Shown here piece after piece: positions 10,040 to 20,701 of a stretch of 64,000 nt of DNA (position 1 is its first letter; the number at the start of each line of letters is the position of its first letter). The translations under genes were made by a program, and so were the position numbers. This stretch comes from Entoloma clypeatum. Lineage: Eukaryota > Basidiomycota > Agaricomycetes > Agaricales > Entolomataceae. The stretch covers positions 3,224,001-3,288,000 of the forward strand of contig OY751495.1 in assembly GCA_963565915.1 (NCBI GenBank), read 5' to 3'. The notes beneath the pieces are model-generated. The model made no database searches. It saw nothing but the letters and a program-made list of their open reading frames with translations, and was not told where the DNA came from.

Positions 10040-10647
10040 TGGCATGGCAATGTCTGGTAGTATGGCAACACAACGTGCCATACTACCAGATCTTGGCCAC
10101 ACCACCCAGCTTTTTGTATGTATGCCATACATCCCAGATACTAGAATGCACTCATATGGTTGTACCATTCATTTTTCGCAACATAATATTTGAGACATAA
10201 AAGCCCCTTTAATGTAGTTCATTTCATTAAACAAATGATAATGTGATATGAAACAATAAATAAAATAGGGTTCAATGTCGTGGACGCCACATCTCTTGCT
10301 CTCTCCTGCTTCCTGTGTGTCGTCTCTAAAGATCCTCGCAAGCGCGTCCCTTGGTGACCCCATTGTGTCTCTCTGAGCATTGTGGTGTGGTGTGGAGGCT
10401 TACCATGGTGTGTTGTCATGTCACAAGTGGAGCGAGGAGGTGTTGCGGGGGACAAGGGACAAGGGGAAGAAGGGAATGTGAGGGACTTTGAGGAGCCAAG
10501 AAGACATTGGTTGACACGGCAACATGTCAATATTTGGCACTGTCCAAACTCCATGAACCCTGAGCCGGCAACTTCCGATGTTGAACATTGAACATTGAAC
10601 CGCAGTCGGAGTGCCTTGTCGCCTCTGTCTTTTTCCCCCATCACCTA
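10040..10647. other. Intergenic, no gene seen; one perfect hairpin
   Basis: No coding sequence could be supported. A perfect inverted repeat (15-bp arms 10053-10067 and 10076-10090, loop acacaacg) lies just after the Crinkler-type ORF. The rest is AT-rich up to the TA dinucleotide that flanks the Tc1-like element. Confidence 0.6.
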
Positions 10648-10860
10648 CAGTGCCTCACAAAACTGATTCAATGTTTGCTACTTTGTGAATACCTTCAAAA
10701 TAACTTTGCAAATAATGCCAATCAAAAGAAGGTATTAGTACCTGGTTAAAAGCCCTGCTTCAGGACTCTCGGAATCTGCAATAATTATGTAATTCCCATA
10801 AAAAATGATCAATATATGATCAAATTACTCCAGGGACTCATTGAATCAGTTTTGTGAGTA
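10648..10860. repeat. Left terminal inverted repeat of the Tc1-like element
   Basis: About 213 bp, an imperfect inverse match to the right end. The outer motif (10648-10673) is repeated in inverse orientation at the inner edge (about 10838-10860). Confidence 0.85.
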
Positions 10861-10887
10861 TGTACAATAAATACAGTATTTTATACT

Positions 10888-11911
10888 TTAGTACTTGGTA
10901 TTACCCCCCTTAGCTTTGATTACTGCCTCTACCCTTCTTGGCATACTTTCTATCAGGTTTTGACACACTTCTGGCTCTATATTATTCCACACCTCTGCTG
11001 CTCTGTCCCAAATCTCCCAGACTCCCTTGGATGGTGTTGGATATTCATTCAACTTCCTTTTAATATGAACCCAGAGGTGTTCAATAGGATTGAGGTCTGG
11101 GGACTGTGCAGGCCAATCCAGCAGAGCAATGGTCTTGCTGTTCATCCATTTTTTGGCCTTCTTGGAGGTGTGCTTGGGGTCATTGTCCTGCTGAAAAATG
11201 ATCTCCTCTTCAGAGATTCCACTCTCCTCCATGCTGGGCAGCAAATTGTCCTCCAAAATGGACACATACTGATCAGCATCCATCCTCCCCTCAACCTCTG
11301 CAAGTCTCCCCACACCTTCCCAACCCATACAACCCCAAACCATAATATTTCCTCCCCCAAACTTGACTGTGCCCTGAATCTCTCTTTCAATAAGTCCCTC
11401 ACCCTTCTTTTTCCAGACCCATTCCTTGCCATCTGACCCAAACCTGTTGATTTTGGTCTCATCTGACCAAATGACCCTCTTCCAGTCCTCCACTGTCCAC
11501 TGTCCATTCCCTGTGCTTCATAGCAAATGCCAACTGCCTCTTCCGATGTATGGCCTTTAAGAAAGGTCTTTTCTTCTTTGTTACAGCCTTGAATTCATGT
11601 TTTCTGAGAACCCTTCTCACAGTTTCTGGGGAGACAGGATTGGAGATGACAGTGTTGATGTGTTTGGTAGCCTGCACAGCATTGGAGGCTCTCCCTGAGG
11701 TGATTTGTGAAAGTATGTTTCGTGTGTTGGTGGGAGAAAGCTTGGATGGACGACCACCAGAAGAGAGATTGCGATGATGAAGAAGATTCTGAAGCACTCT
11801 GGAGACAGTTGGTTAGCTGACACCCAGGTTAGAGGCAATATAATGAGTGGAGTGACCATTGGAGGCCAGAGAAAAAATGTTTTCCTTGTCAGAAGAGGAG
11901 ATAGGGTGCAT
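10888..11911 (-). pseudogene. Tc1-like transposase, broken
   Basis: The reading starts at an ATG at 11911 and shows a helix-turn-helix N-terminus followed by the catalytic core. The DDE residues are in VIWSDET (first Asp), FQQDNDPKHT (second Asp) and SPDLNPIEHLW (Glu), with 34 residues between the second Asp and the Glu: a DD34E core of the Tc1 type. Two lesions are visible: an in-frame TAA at 11813-11815, within the HTH region, and a 7-bp tandem duplication (cactgtc at 11491-11497 and 11498-11504) that shifts the frame just before the first catalytic Asp. The C-terminal 201 codons (10888-11493) are otherwise open. Confidence 0.9.
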
Positions 11912-12060
11912 GATTAATTATGGAGGCTGTTGAGGTTGGATTCTTCCTATACAACTTTCCTTGACAATCCATCAGGGTTCTATTCAAGTTCCATCAGTAA
12001 GTCATGACAACTGGTTACCATACAACCAGTGAAGCATTTGATTCTGATAATTGCCATAGG

Positions 12061-12267
12061 TACTCACAAAACTGATTCAATGAGTTGCTGATTTAATTTA
12101 ATCATATCTCCATGGATTCTGATCTAAATCATGATTCCTTTATATTCTGAAAGCCCTGAAGTAGGGCTTTCAATTATATACCAAAGGTTTAATTCAATTG
12201 GTATTCTTTGCAGAGTTATCTTGAAGGTATTCAAAAAGCAACAAACATTGAATCAGTTTTGTGAGGC
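12061..12267. repeat. Right terminal inverted repeat of the Tc1-like element (cut by the LINE)
   Basis: This is the inverse counterpart of 10648-10860. Its last bases (actg) lie beyond the LINE at 12856-12859, after the duplicated target. Confidence 0.85.
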
Positions 12268-12841
12268 TTTTTTTTTTTTTTTTTTTTTGGTCAACAATTT
12301 ATATAGCGGTATACTAGGGGTACAGTCCGCTTGACATGGAGTAAACTACATCGATCCGAGGATCTACATACGCATGAAGAACAAGCGGCACAAAGCTCTG
12401 TCGAGCTGATAAGTCCTCGCGCCAGAACGGGGGAGTCTGTTGTAAACAAACACGTTAGTATGTGCACCCGAATATTTGGCCGCGCGATACAAGAGCACTC
12501 CAACCTTGTGAGGTTGGCCGTTAGCGGCGCTGGGGGGTGTCTGCGCCCTACCCACCAAAGAAGCGCCTGTGCGGTTCTTATCCTTCGATCACGTTCACTT
12601 GCCAGAGGGGGCTGCACCCCTTTGTACCCAGCGCGCTACCACGCGACTACCGCCAACGGTTGTGTTGGGTGTTGGACGATCCCTAAAGGCAAATGCCCCT
12701 GGGTTGTCCATAATAAATTTCCCAAAGACGTCCCAGATGGGAGTGTTCCTCGAGAAGGTGGGCATGTCTGGGGGCCTGGTGGGGTGGTGCAGACATTTGT
12801 AGAGTACGTGGGCAAAGTCCTCGACGGACCCTGAACCACAG
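12268..12841 (-). mobile_element. 5'-truncated LINE insertion
   Basis: A 574-bp minus-strand insert ends in a poly(A) tail, seen as 21 T on the plus strand (12268-12288). It is flanked by a perfect 14-bp duplication of Tc1 end sequence (cagttttgtgaggc at 12254-12267 and 12842-12855). The coding remnant (about 12595-12841) has the cysteine/histidine spacing of a LINE C-terminus (CGSGSVEDFAHVLYKC). Poly(A), variable-length duplication and 5' truncation are hallmarks of target-primed reverse transcription. Confidence 0.9.
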
Positions 12842-12861
12842 CAGTTTTGTGAGGCACTGTA

Positions 12862-13614
12862 CCTTCCCATAAGTATGCATCTCCCCCCTCATTTTCCTTT
12901 TCTTGCAATGCCTCTCGCTCCCTTTGTCGCATGATAAACCACTAACTTGTGTGGCACCCTCTAGGTAAGTCATTCATTGGCCATGCCATGTCACAAATGC
13001 ATCACTCACTGTTTTAACAGACTAGGTTACCCATTCAGCAGACACTGGTAAGCCCACACTGCCATGCCATATCACCCACTGACCACCTTCTCCATAGGCT
13101 TGTACCACTCTCAACATTTATGCGACTGGTCTGCGATTACATGCCCAGGCATGTGTGCGTGTCTGTGGCGATACACGAGGGCCAGGGAGGTTATGGCCGT
13201 TGTCTTGAGGAGGTGCAGAAGGGGGGGTTTCACTGAGTGGCATGTGATGCGTGAGGAATGGATGACGCACGGGGGGCAGCAGGGGCGTTGAATTTGACGT
13301 TCCGTTATGTTGTTTTTTTTGTATCCAGGCTTGAGTATAGTAGAGTCTAATATAATGATTATTTCTCAATCTAATTCTGAATGCAAGGAGCATTAATAGG
13401 GCCTAGGAAATGATTATGGTGGGATGATGGCCAGAGGGTGTAGCCATAAAAAATGATGTGCTCGCGATGGTATATATGCTTCTATACTGAAAGATGGAAG
13501 TGTGGCAATGGCTGGCGATGTGATGGCGACGCTGGCTGGTCTGTTGCCATGCAAGCCAGCAGCATGTGGGTTTGCTGATGTGCGAACCTCCTGTTCATCT
13601 GGTCGTCACTGTGA
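12862..13614. other. Intergenic, nothing recognised
   Basis: I find no coding, RNA or transposon signal between the Tc1-like element and the weak ORF at 13.6-14.0 kb. Confidence 0.5.
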
Positions 13615-13752
13615 ATGGCAATTATCAAGGCGCAGATGCACCTGACCAACACCGCGATAAATGACCACATCTACTTAGTGAATCATCACGCACTTTGCAG
13701 CGATCTCCAGGTAAGCCAATCTTCATCGTATTCTCCAAACTGATGACTTTGA

Positions 13753-14145
13753 TTGTTCTGTATAGTTAACATTGTTGACATGTGGAGGAAGCGTCGACGG
13801 ACAGCGAAGGTTTCTTTGGTTGAAGAACTCCGCGCACTTTTTGAAAGGCTATTAGCTGACTTTGAGAAGATCCCCATCTCACAACGGCAGTTCAACGCTC
13901 TTCTTACCGACATTTCCCCCGACAATTGCAGCAGGAGTGACCTTGATACTTTATTCACAATTGGGGAAGGGGACCCGGACCTCGTGACTATTTTTTCAAT
14001 GGTTCTCTGTTCTCCGCCTTCAGGTGGTACAGAGGAGGCCTTTCATATATTTTTTTTTCTTTCTTTTTTTTTGTTTCAAATTTATTGTGCAGGGGGGGGG
14101 GGGCAAAGCCCTCATGGTACACATTACATGCTGACAGGTATTTAG
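13753..14145 (+). CDS. Unrecognised ORF, doubtful
   Basis: The first 95 or so codons have a protein-like composition (a basic start WRKRRR, then amphipathic leucine-rich segments such as VEELRALFERLLADFEK). The last 30 codons run through the T-rich tail and G-run of the adjacent LINE and cannot be real. A preceding gtaag...tatag pair (13711-13765) resembles an intron but does not join in phase with an upstream exon. No family is recognised. It may be a fragment of a host gene cut by the LINE. Confidence 0.25.
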   Translation: MFCIVNIVDMWRKRRRTAKVSLVEELRALFERLLADFEKIPISQRQFNALLTDISPDNCSRSDLDTLFTIGEGDPDLVTIFSMVLCSPPSGGTEEAFHIFFFLSFFLFQIYCAGGGGQSPHGTHYMLTGI

Positions 14146-15634
14146 GGGAATGACCTGTTTGGAGTTGGGTGATGATGGCCAAATGGTGTCGGTCGAGGTT
14201 GGCGATGAGTTTGAGGTATTTCTTCGAGGGCAGGGAGTTATCAATTATATTGGTGGGGGGAAAGTGGGGGGATGCCCTCCAGCGTTGCTTCCAGCGGCTT
14301 TTGATAGTGGAGAGGTGGTCTTGGCAAAGGGCAGTTATGCTGTTAGGGAGGGGCTTCCTACAGAGGAAGGTGGGGAGGAGGGGGGATCTGCTTGAGGTAC
14401 CTTGCACGGCTTGCTTGGCAAGCTCATCCGCCTGGCCATTCAGAGCGAAGTCCACATGTCCTGGGGTCCAGTGGAGTTGCAGGTCAATTATGTTCCTGGT
14501 GGGGCATTTGGCTCTGTCTGATGGTGCCCGGTTACCCCTGAGGCAATGTTGGGCCTGGTGGAGCTTTTCAGCAGTGTTGTGGACCAGGTTGAGGGGGTGG
14601 TGGGCTGGGTGGGGGCGCTGGTTGGCAAGGGCGTGGACGGCAGCTTGGCTGTCTGAGCTGATGACAGTGTAGGAGTGGATGGGGGTCTGAAGTGTGGTCA
14701 GCAGGTGGAGAGCGAGAGTGAGGCCTACCAGCTCTCCCTCGTATACTGTATGTTGTGAGGCGGGTCTGAGGTGGTATTGGAGGTGTCAGGTTTCTGTTGC
14801 GTCAGTGTACATTACCGCAGACACGCTGATTCCTTCATCAAACCCTGAGCCGTTGCAGTAGATGGTGATATGGGCTTCGCGGTGGTGGTCCTCAGCCTCC
14901 GTTAGTGCAAGCAGTTTAGTGTTGGGTATGTGTGTTGAGAATGAGGGGATGTAGTTGGGCCAGCAGCATGTTGGGGAGATCCATTCGACTGTTGAGGGGT
15001 TGTGGGTGAAGCCTTCAAGGAGGTTGTGAAGAGGGGAACGGTGTCTGTGGACGAAGTGTCTGGCTGCTCAGCGAGTTGGTAGGTGGAGGGGATGGGTAGG
15101 CGGGAGTGAGGCTAGTCGGAGTGTGGCTCAGTAGAGGATCTTGTCTAGGAGTAGGTCTACTGGTAGGTTAGCATGTGTGTCAAGAGTATCACCTGCCATG
15201 GTGCTGAGGGCGCTGGTAATGAGTTTTGCAGCCCGTCTCTGTACTGGGGCTAGCTTTTTGACCATGGCCACCGATCCAAGGCACTTCTTGCTGGAGGCAG
15301 AGGGGGGGATGTTGGTGTACCAGATGTCTGCTGTGTACGTGAAGGCGGGGATGGCCACCATGTTGTACAGTTGACAGATTTGGTGGGCGGGCATGCCTCC
15401 GGTGACTTTGGAGAGTCGGGAGACTTGGTTTGACCACCATATTGCATTGGTGGACACTTTGTGGTGGTGGGTGTTCCAGCGGAACTTTGAGTCGAAGATG
15501 ATGCCGAGATACTTGTAGGTGTGAATGGTCTTGATGGTCTGGGTTGTGTTTGAGTTGTCTGGATTGGGCCTAGAAAGGACTAAGTCAGCAGGAGTTATGT
15601 TGCAATAAGTATGTGGAAAGTTCATAAGGGTGAG
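14045..15634 (-). mobile_element. LINE remnant: RT C-terminus and RNase H
   Basis: On the minus strand the sequence gives the end of a reverse transcriptase (YLGIIFDSKFRW, PVQRRAAKLI; 15128-15625). An RNase H domain follows with interruptions (Asp-Gly-Ser-Gly start near 14870, DFALNGQADELAKQA near 14430), then a C-terminal tail. The element ends in an A-rich tail, seen as the T-rich tract 14050-14075. Its 5' side is cut exactly at 15634/15635 by the gypsy LTR, so the LINE was there first. Several stops make it non-functional. It differs from the LINE inside the Tc1 element. Confidence 0.82.
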
Positions 15635-15818
15635 TGTAACATGTCGTTACAGGGAGCTCCGAATACCTCACATAGCACAGAGTAAACTAGACCAGTGAAT
15701 GGATTGCTAGGGTACTCATACAGGTGTGAAGATAAGGGCAAGGGCTTATGTAAGGTAAACAACTACCTAAATAGGGTTTGCCATGAAGCCCTAGCCAAAC
15801 AACACCAGATCCGCTACA
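15635..15818 (-). repeat. G-outer 3' LTR
   Basis: Starts TGTAACATGTCGTTACA (itself a hairpin) and ends GCTACA on the plus strand. An alternative inner end is aacaaca at 15804. The polypurine tract lies just beyond it. It is inserted into the LINE at 15634. Confidence 0.65.
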
Positions 15819-15820
15819 TA

Positions 15821-15829
15821 CCCCCCTTC
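15821..15829 (-). promoter_or_regulatory. G-outer polypurine tract
   Basis: The element strand reads GAAGGGGGG beside the 3' LTR. Its position two bases from the LTR edge fits plus-strand priming. Confidence 0.6.
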
Positions 15830-16124
15830 AAGATTGCCATTGCAATCTTAACTAGGGCCTCTCTAACCTAGTACAATATTTTCTTCTGTTTTTCGCTATT
15901 TCAGTTTTCCTGAAGGCAGTCATCTGGCTGCCACAATGTTCTTACAAGTAAAAACAATTTTTATTGGCAGACAGTTTATGACTGTCGGCGACGAGTAATA
16001 AAGCAAGTTGGTTGACACGCGTGTGTCAACCGGAAAGCAGAATAGGGCAAGATAGCATAAAGCTACTTGCTGTGTCGCAATTGTCCATGCATATAAAAAA
16101 GAAACAGATTGTAGGCCTGAGGGC

Positions 16125-18758
16125 CTACGGTTGAGGGGTCTCATTCCCCGGAGTGTTCCTGCCATCGTCAGGACCCGATGTGGAAGGAGCCACCGCAATA
16201 CCCAAGGAGTCGTTAGACTCCTGCACTGGGTGAGGGTCGTTAGATCCTCCATCAACTGGCATGGCATCCGCAGCCAACGGGTCCGAGGAGTCGTTGGAAT
16301 CCTGCATGGGGCGAGAGTCGTTGGACCCTCCAGCAGCTGTTCCAAGGTTGTGAGGCCCAGCCTGCGTAATGTCCCTCATTTCAGAGTCCTCTTCCAGGGT
16401 GGCCGGCAGCGCCAGCGACAGGGCACCAATGGAGGCGGATACATTATCCGCCGAAGTTTGTGGAGGGGCCGTTTGCGGTCCCTCACTTTGTCCATTGACG
16501 TACTGGTACCAGGGTTCCTCCCCGTACAACAGCCACATAGCGCTGTTCAAGCTCTGGACAGGAGGAACTCGATTTTCCTCCTCATGGATGAGGGTCCAGA
16601 TATGACCCACATCATTCACCATTGGACTATGCCAACCGCCCCACTGAGGGATCGCTGATGGGATCCCTCCCCTCTCGATATGACGCAGACGGTCCACGTC
16701 AATTACCCGAAGGTTCTCCAAGTACATCGTCCTTGCCGCGAGATGGTCGCACAAGAATTGCCACCCGTATGGGTACAAATGACCCACCCATTCCGGCAGG
16801 ATGCCGTTCAAAATCATGACAGTGAGGACATCATCGTCCATAATGTTTCTACTGTTGCGGTTGTGTACGTCCATCTGCTGGATGAGAAATGGGAGCCCAT
16901 CCGTGATTGACATGAATGGCTCGGTGGGACAAAGTTTGTTCCACCGTTTGATAGCCTCATCATACAAGCGAGGCCAGGCCAATATTGTGGCAAAGTGTCC
17001 CATGAACACTTGCCGGGCCTGCGCAGTGGTTGGGGACAAGATTCTCCCCAAGGCATATCCAAAGACACTACGCCCCTCAATTTGGAAGGCGTAATTAAAG
17101 ATGATGCTGACTATGGGGTTCAATCCCCCAGGCCGCACATGGTGAATAAGGAACTTTGCCATTTCTGACATGTCCATAGTGGCCTCAGGCATATTGAGGC
17201 CAGAACCTTTGGTTCCCCATTCATGGCTGAAGCGCATCACACCAGCCATTGGTGGGATCATCTGAGTAGCCCACAGAGGATCGGTCCCTGGGACGGGTAG
17301 CTGTACCTGTTCAAATACATCATCTCGATTGACATACTGCATCACTTGATCCCACTGCTCCTTGGCGACATTGAATGTCACTTGACGGAACTCATTGACC
17401 AGGAGGTACGCTAAAATGTGTTCCTCCGTTCCCATGTACTGGTTGTTAGTGGTCGCGATGAGGTCATCGACTTCTTGGGGGTTCATTGGGAACCCCCGCG
17501 GGACCTTCTTCGGCATCTTCCACTTGATTGGAAGATAGTAACACTCAGAAGTGTTACGTTTGAGCTGACAGGCAGCCATTGCATGCCGCCCTCCAAATAC
17601 TATATTCGTGCATCTCGACATGCAGTATTGGTTCGAGACCATTCCCTGGAACACATTATCGCGTTCCTTACGATTGCTGCCGCCAACAATGATGACACCC
17701 AACAGGTCAGGAATACGCCCAGGCCTGTGATGTTCCCGCTTGGCGGCTTCCTTAGCCGCCTTTTCATCATGTTTGGCCATGTGGGCACGAACCTCTTGAT
17801 TCCTGAGGAGGCGCACCTCTTGTGCCTTGGCTGTCTCATCCTCCTCTGTGTCCTCCAGATTATCAGTGAGGGAAGGCTCCTCATCCTCATAGTCGTCTGA
17901 CGATTCTGAGGCTGGGGCCTGTGGAATGTTGTCCAACATTAATGGGTGGACTGCGTTGTCCACCTTTGGCCACTTGATTTCCACTCCCGAGAGCAGCCGG
18001 GGCTCTCCTGGGACATGTGGGGGAGGAACGATATATTCCACCACATCACTTCTGGGGCGCCTATGCCTTCCGGCGCCCTTGGATCCTTGAGAGATCCTTT
18101 CAACCTGTGGGGGTCTGTGATGACCCCCAGACCTCTTTTCACCTCCCCGGGGTATCCCTTGCTCTCTGACCGGCAACGGTTTCACCGGTTGAGATTCTGA
18201 GGAGTCTCTAGAGGGGCAAGTTGAAGCCGGTCCCAAAGATGAGACTGAGGCCAAGGGTCCTGCTAATGGACCCTCTTGTTCCCTAGTGTGGGATGATGAG
18301 GGTTCAGTAGAGAACCCTCCCTGACTCTGCACCTTCCAGGGATGGCGCGCATCCTCCTCTTGTGGGGGAGACTGAGCAGAAGTGGGTCGCTTCTGTCGTG
18401 CCGTGACAAGGTCATTTTCTGCTTGTTGACGGGCATTGTTTGCCCATCCAACCTCTCGGCGAAGGTCCTCAATCGTTGTCGTAAGTTGACAGATCATCAG
18501 GACCGCCGATTCGTTCAAGATCATGTCTCGGGCAACTTCTAGCCTGACTCCTTCGCGATCCAAGAGACCTAAGAGCTCCTGCTGGAACTCTCCACCTTCC
18601 TCGAGCTTGCTCTGAGCAAGCTCCACCACAGTCGCCTTCTGTTTCCCCTTGCTTCTGGAGGACGCATTGTCCTCCCTGTGGTCTGACATGCTCACATCGC
18701 GTCGTGGTGCTGGACGTTCATAGTCCAGTTCCATTTGATCCACCCAGGACCCTCCCAC
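16125..18758 (-). CDS. G-outer extra ORF (877 codons) after integrase
   Basis: A complete ORF between the integrase/chromodomain end and the 3' LTR, in the element's sense orientation. This is where an env gene would be, but there is no signal peptide or membrane segment. Visible parts: an acidic/basic N-terminus; a probable coiled coil (about 60-150, rich in Glu, Leu and Arg); Pro/Ser-rich and acidic linkers (150-330); a long ordered, Trp-rich domain (about 400-760); and a C-terminal tail with GGSND/DSNDS repeats. I recognise no known domain. It has no stop or shift, in contrast to gag and pol of the same element, which may mean selection, recent exchange or chance. The start at 18758 is the first Met; Met9 is also possible. 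Confidence 0.75.
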   Translation of the reverse strand: MGGSWVDQMELDYERPAPRRDVSMSDHREDNASSRSKGKQKATVVELAQSKLEEGGEFQQELLGLLDREGVRLEVARDMILNESAVLMICQLTTTIEDLRREVGWANNARQQAENDLVTARQKRPTSAQSPPQEEDARHPWKVQSQGGFSTEPSSSHTREQEGPLAGPLASVSSLGPASTCPSRDSSESQPVKPLPVREQGIPRGGEKRSGGHHRPPQVERISQGSKGAGRHRRPRSDVVEYIVPPPHVPGEPRLLSGVEIKWPKVDNAVHPLMLDNIPQAPASESSDDYEDEEPSLTDNLEDTEEDETAKAQEVRLLRNQEVRAHMAKHDEKAAKEAAKREHHRPGRIPDLLGVIIVGGSNRKERDNVFQGMVSNQYCMSRCTNIVFGGRHAMAACQLKRNTSECYYLPIKWKMPKKVPRGFPMNPQEVDDLIATTNNQYMGTEEHILAYLLVNEFRQVTFNVAKEQWDQVMQYVNRDDVFEQVQLPVPGTDPLWATQMIPPMAGVMRFSHEWGTKGSGLNMPEATMDMSEMAKFLIHHVRPGGLNPIVSIIFNYAFQIEGRSVFGYALGRILSPTTAQARQVFMGHFATILAWPRLYDEAIKRWNKLCPTEPFMSITDGLPFLIQQMDVHNRNSRNIMDDDVLTVMILNGILPEWVGHLYPYGWQFLCDHLAARTMYLENLRVIDVDRLRHIERGGIPSAIPQWGGWHSPMVNDVGHIWTLIHEEENRVPPVQSLNSAMWLLYGEEPWYQYVNGQSEGPQTAPPQTSADNVSASIGALSLALPATLEEDSEMRDITQAGPHNLGTAAGGSNDSRPMQDSNDSSDPLAADAMPVDGGSNDPHPVQESNDSLGIAVAPSTSGPDDGRNTPGNETPQP

Positions 18759-18806
18759 TCATGGAGGAGAGGGCACTGGCAGGGCCCGTGACTGCATGGG
18801 TGGATT

Positions 18807-19157
18807 TCAAAATCCACCCTGATATGTTGCCGGCCCCTGATGGGCCTGCACATTCTGGGGATACTCTACATGTCCCCTAGGGTATTGCGCGAACTGCACA
18901 TACTGTGTCTGGGGCAGCGGCTGCCCCATTGTTGGTTGCGATATCCAGGAGGGGTTTTGAGGCACTCTCTGTGCGCCTCTTCCCCCCCTTCCAGAACTGC
19001 CCCTGCAGTTACGAGATCCCTGCGGACAGTTTGAGCGGCGCCCCTGGGCACTGCTGCCTGTAGCTTTGTTGTCACTGTGCAGCATGTTGAAACAGTGTGA
19101 ATTGCAGAAGTAAGAAGGGAAAAATTTCCCAAGGTCGCTGCAACACATGTGACCCAT
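18807..19157 (-). CDS. Small Gly/Gln/Pro-rich ORF before the extra ORF
   Basis: A 116-codon ORF with a Cys/His-containing start and an Arg-Gly-rich middle (SSGRGGRGAQR), ending in a Gln/Pro/Tyr-rich tail. Its stop codon lies inside a perfect hairpin (18798-18819). It could be the first coding part of the 877-codon ORF, separated by 49 bp, or a chance frame. No family is recognised. Confidence 0.35.
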   Translation of the reverse strand: MGHMCCSDLGKFFPSYFCNSHCFNMLHSDNKATGSSAQGRRSNCPQGSRNCRGSSGRGGRGAQRVPQNPSWISQPTMGQPLPQTQYVQFAQYPRGHVEYPQNVQAHQGPATYQGGF

Positions 19158-19194
19158 TCAACACTCCCACGGTCCACCGATTATCACTAGAGGA

Positions 19195-20701
19195 TGCCAA
19201 TCATCCTCTTCACTGTCACTTGGACAGTTGAGCAGGACAGCGGATGCCCTGCAGTTCCAGATACCGGTCAAGAGCTGCCAAGTCCTTGCATGATGACTGC
19301 GGCTCCCATGTTGTGTTGCCTAAACTCCATCAAACCTCAAACTCGAGGTTCCCGCCGTTCCACCGATGGCCCAACAGTTCCTCTATAAACCACTTGGCAT
19401 TGTCAGGCACACCAAAGTCATAGGGCTCTGGATGAACCCTGTTAGGGAATAAGACATCATTCAATGCCTCGTACGGTTGCAAAAGAGACACATGGAACAT
19501 TGGATGTATCCGTTGTTCCTGGAGCGCAACTGGGAGCTCCAACACATACATCGAGGTCTCCGATCTTGCTCTCAATATTTTGTAGGGACCTACATACTTA
19601 GGGCAAAGTTTTCTTGCCCTATCCTTTGGAATTTTCAAATTTTTTATTGATAAGTAGACGAGGTCGCATACTTGTAGTTCCGGCTCTGCTATATGCCTCT
19701 CGTTTGCATATTTTGCCTGAAAGGCTTGCGATTCTATAATTGCGTTGTGCGCATTTGCCAGGTTCTGGAGAGCCTGAAGCGCAAAGTCCCTGATTCCCTT
19801 TGGGATAGCCTCGTCTGACCGTATTTCTTTCAACATGGAGGGCATATGTCCTCCGTTCAACTCAAATGGAGCATACCCCATCATTTCTGATATGCTCACA
19901 TTTATTGCAAACTCTGTGAGGTCCACCCTGTCCACCCAGTCTTTCTGGTCATGATGGACAACCATACGGAAAATCTGGCCAACACTTCTGTTGGCCCGTT
20001 CTGTCTGTCCGTCGGTTTGTGGATGGAAGGATGTCGACATTAGGAGCTTAGCTCCCAATATCCTGTGTAGCTCATGCCACCATTTTGATGTGAATTTCAA
20101 ATCTCAATTGCTCACGATTGAGCTAGGGAGTCCGTGCAGGTGCACGATTTCCCTATGATACACCCACAAAAGCTCCGATGCTTTCATATTGGTGCATACC
20201 AGAATGAGATGCACCATGCTTGTCATTCGGCAGATAACCACCCATAGGTAGTTATACCCCTTGGACTCTGGGAATGGGCCCACAAAGTCCATTCCTATGG
20301 AGTCCCAAGGCTTCGTTGGGACGGGGAGGGGGTGGATTTTTTCCATAGGGGGTCAGTTCAACCCCTTTGCTTGCTGGCAGGACTCACAAGTCCTGCAGAA
20401 CATCCTGGTGTCCTTCATGATGCCAGGCCACCAGTACCAATGGCAGACATAATCTGCCATCTTCTGCTCCCCAAAGTGCCCCAGGGTCTTGTGGGCTTGG
20501 GCCAAGATTTCCTGGACCAATTCACAATCCCAGGGTACACACAGGACCTCCTCTCCAATGAGGTTCTTGGTCCATAGGAGCCCACCTGCCACTCAGAAGG
20601 CTTTGTAGTCCTCCGGGTGTTCTTTTATCCAGTTGAACAATTTGTCCGACAAGTATTCCATCCATACGTGCTCCCTGAATGCATCATCGTCTTTAGCCAA
20701 C
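19195..20701 (-). pseudogene. G-outer integrase and chromodomain
   Basis: Minus-strand reading: zinc-binding N-terminus with HKTLGHFGEQK and CRTCESCQQAK (about 20380-20500); integrase core with the catalytic region DSIGMDFVGPFPESKG (about 20255-20300); FHPQTDGQTERANR (about 19990-20030); then the C-terminal barrel. The end matches a chromodomain, with WFIEELLGHRWN and, after an in-frame TGA at 19330, TTWEP and LAALDRYLEL. Further stops at about 20102, 20348 and 20593 split the frame. Family knowledge: the chromodomain directs integration to particular chromatin. Confidence 0.85.

Larger units (their letters stand above)
10648..12859 (-). mobile_element. Tc1/mariner (DD34E) element interrupted by a LINE
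   Basis: Both ends read CAGTGCCTCACAAAACTG inward and are flanked by TA (10646-10647 and 12860-12861), the Tc1/mariner target duplication. The inverted ends are long (about 210 bp: 10648-10860 and 12061-12267 plus 12856-12859). The motif ctcacaaaactgattcaatg recurs at both the outer and inner edge of each end, an inverted-repeat/direct-repeat layout. Without the nested LINE the element is about 1.62 kb. The transposase is broken, so the copy is not autonomous. Confidence 0.92.

Noticed and set aside
14050..14102. T-rich tract and G-run as a regulatory element
   Set aside because: Explained as the tail of the minus-strand LINE followed by a homopolymer; ORFs across it are spurious.
16125..18758. 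Interpretation of the extra ORF as an envelope protein
   Set aside because: Position fits, but no signal peptide, membrane span or cysteine-rich ectodomain is visible.
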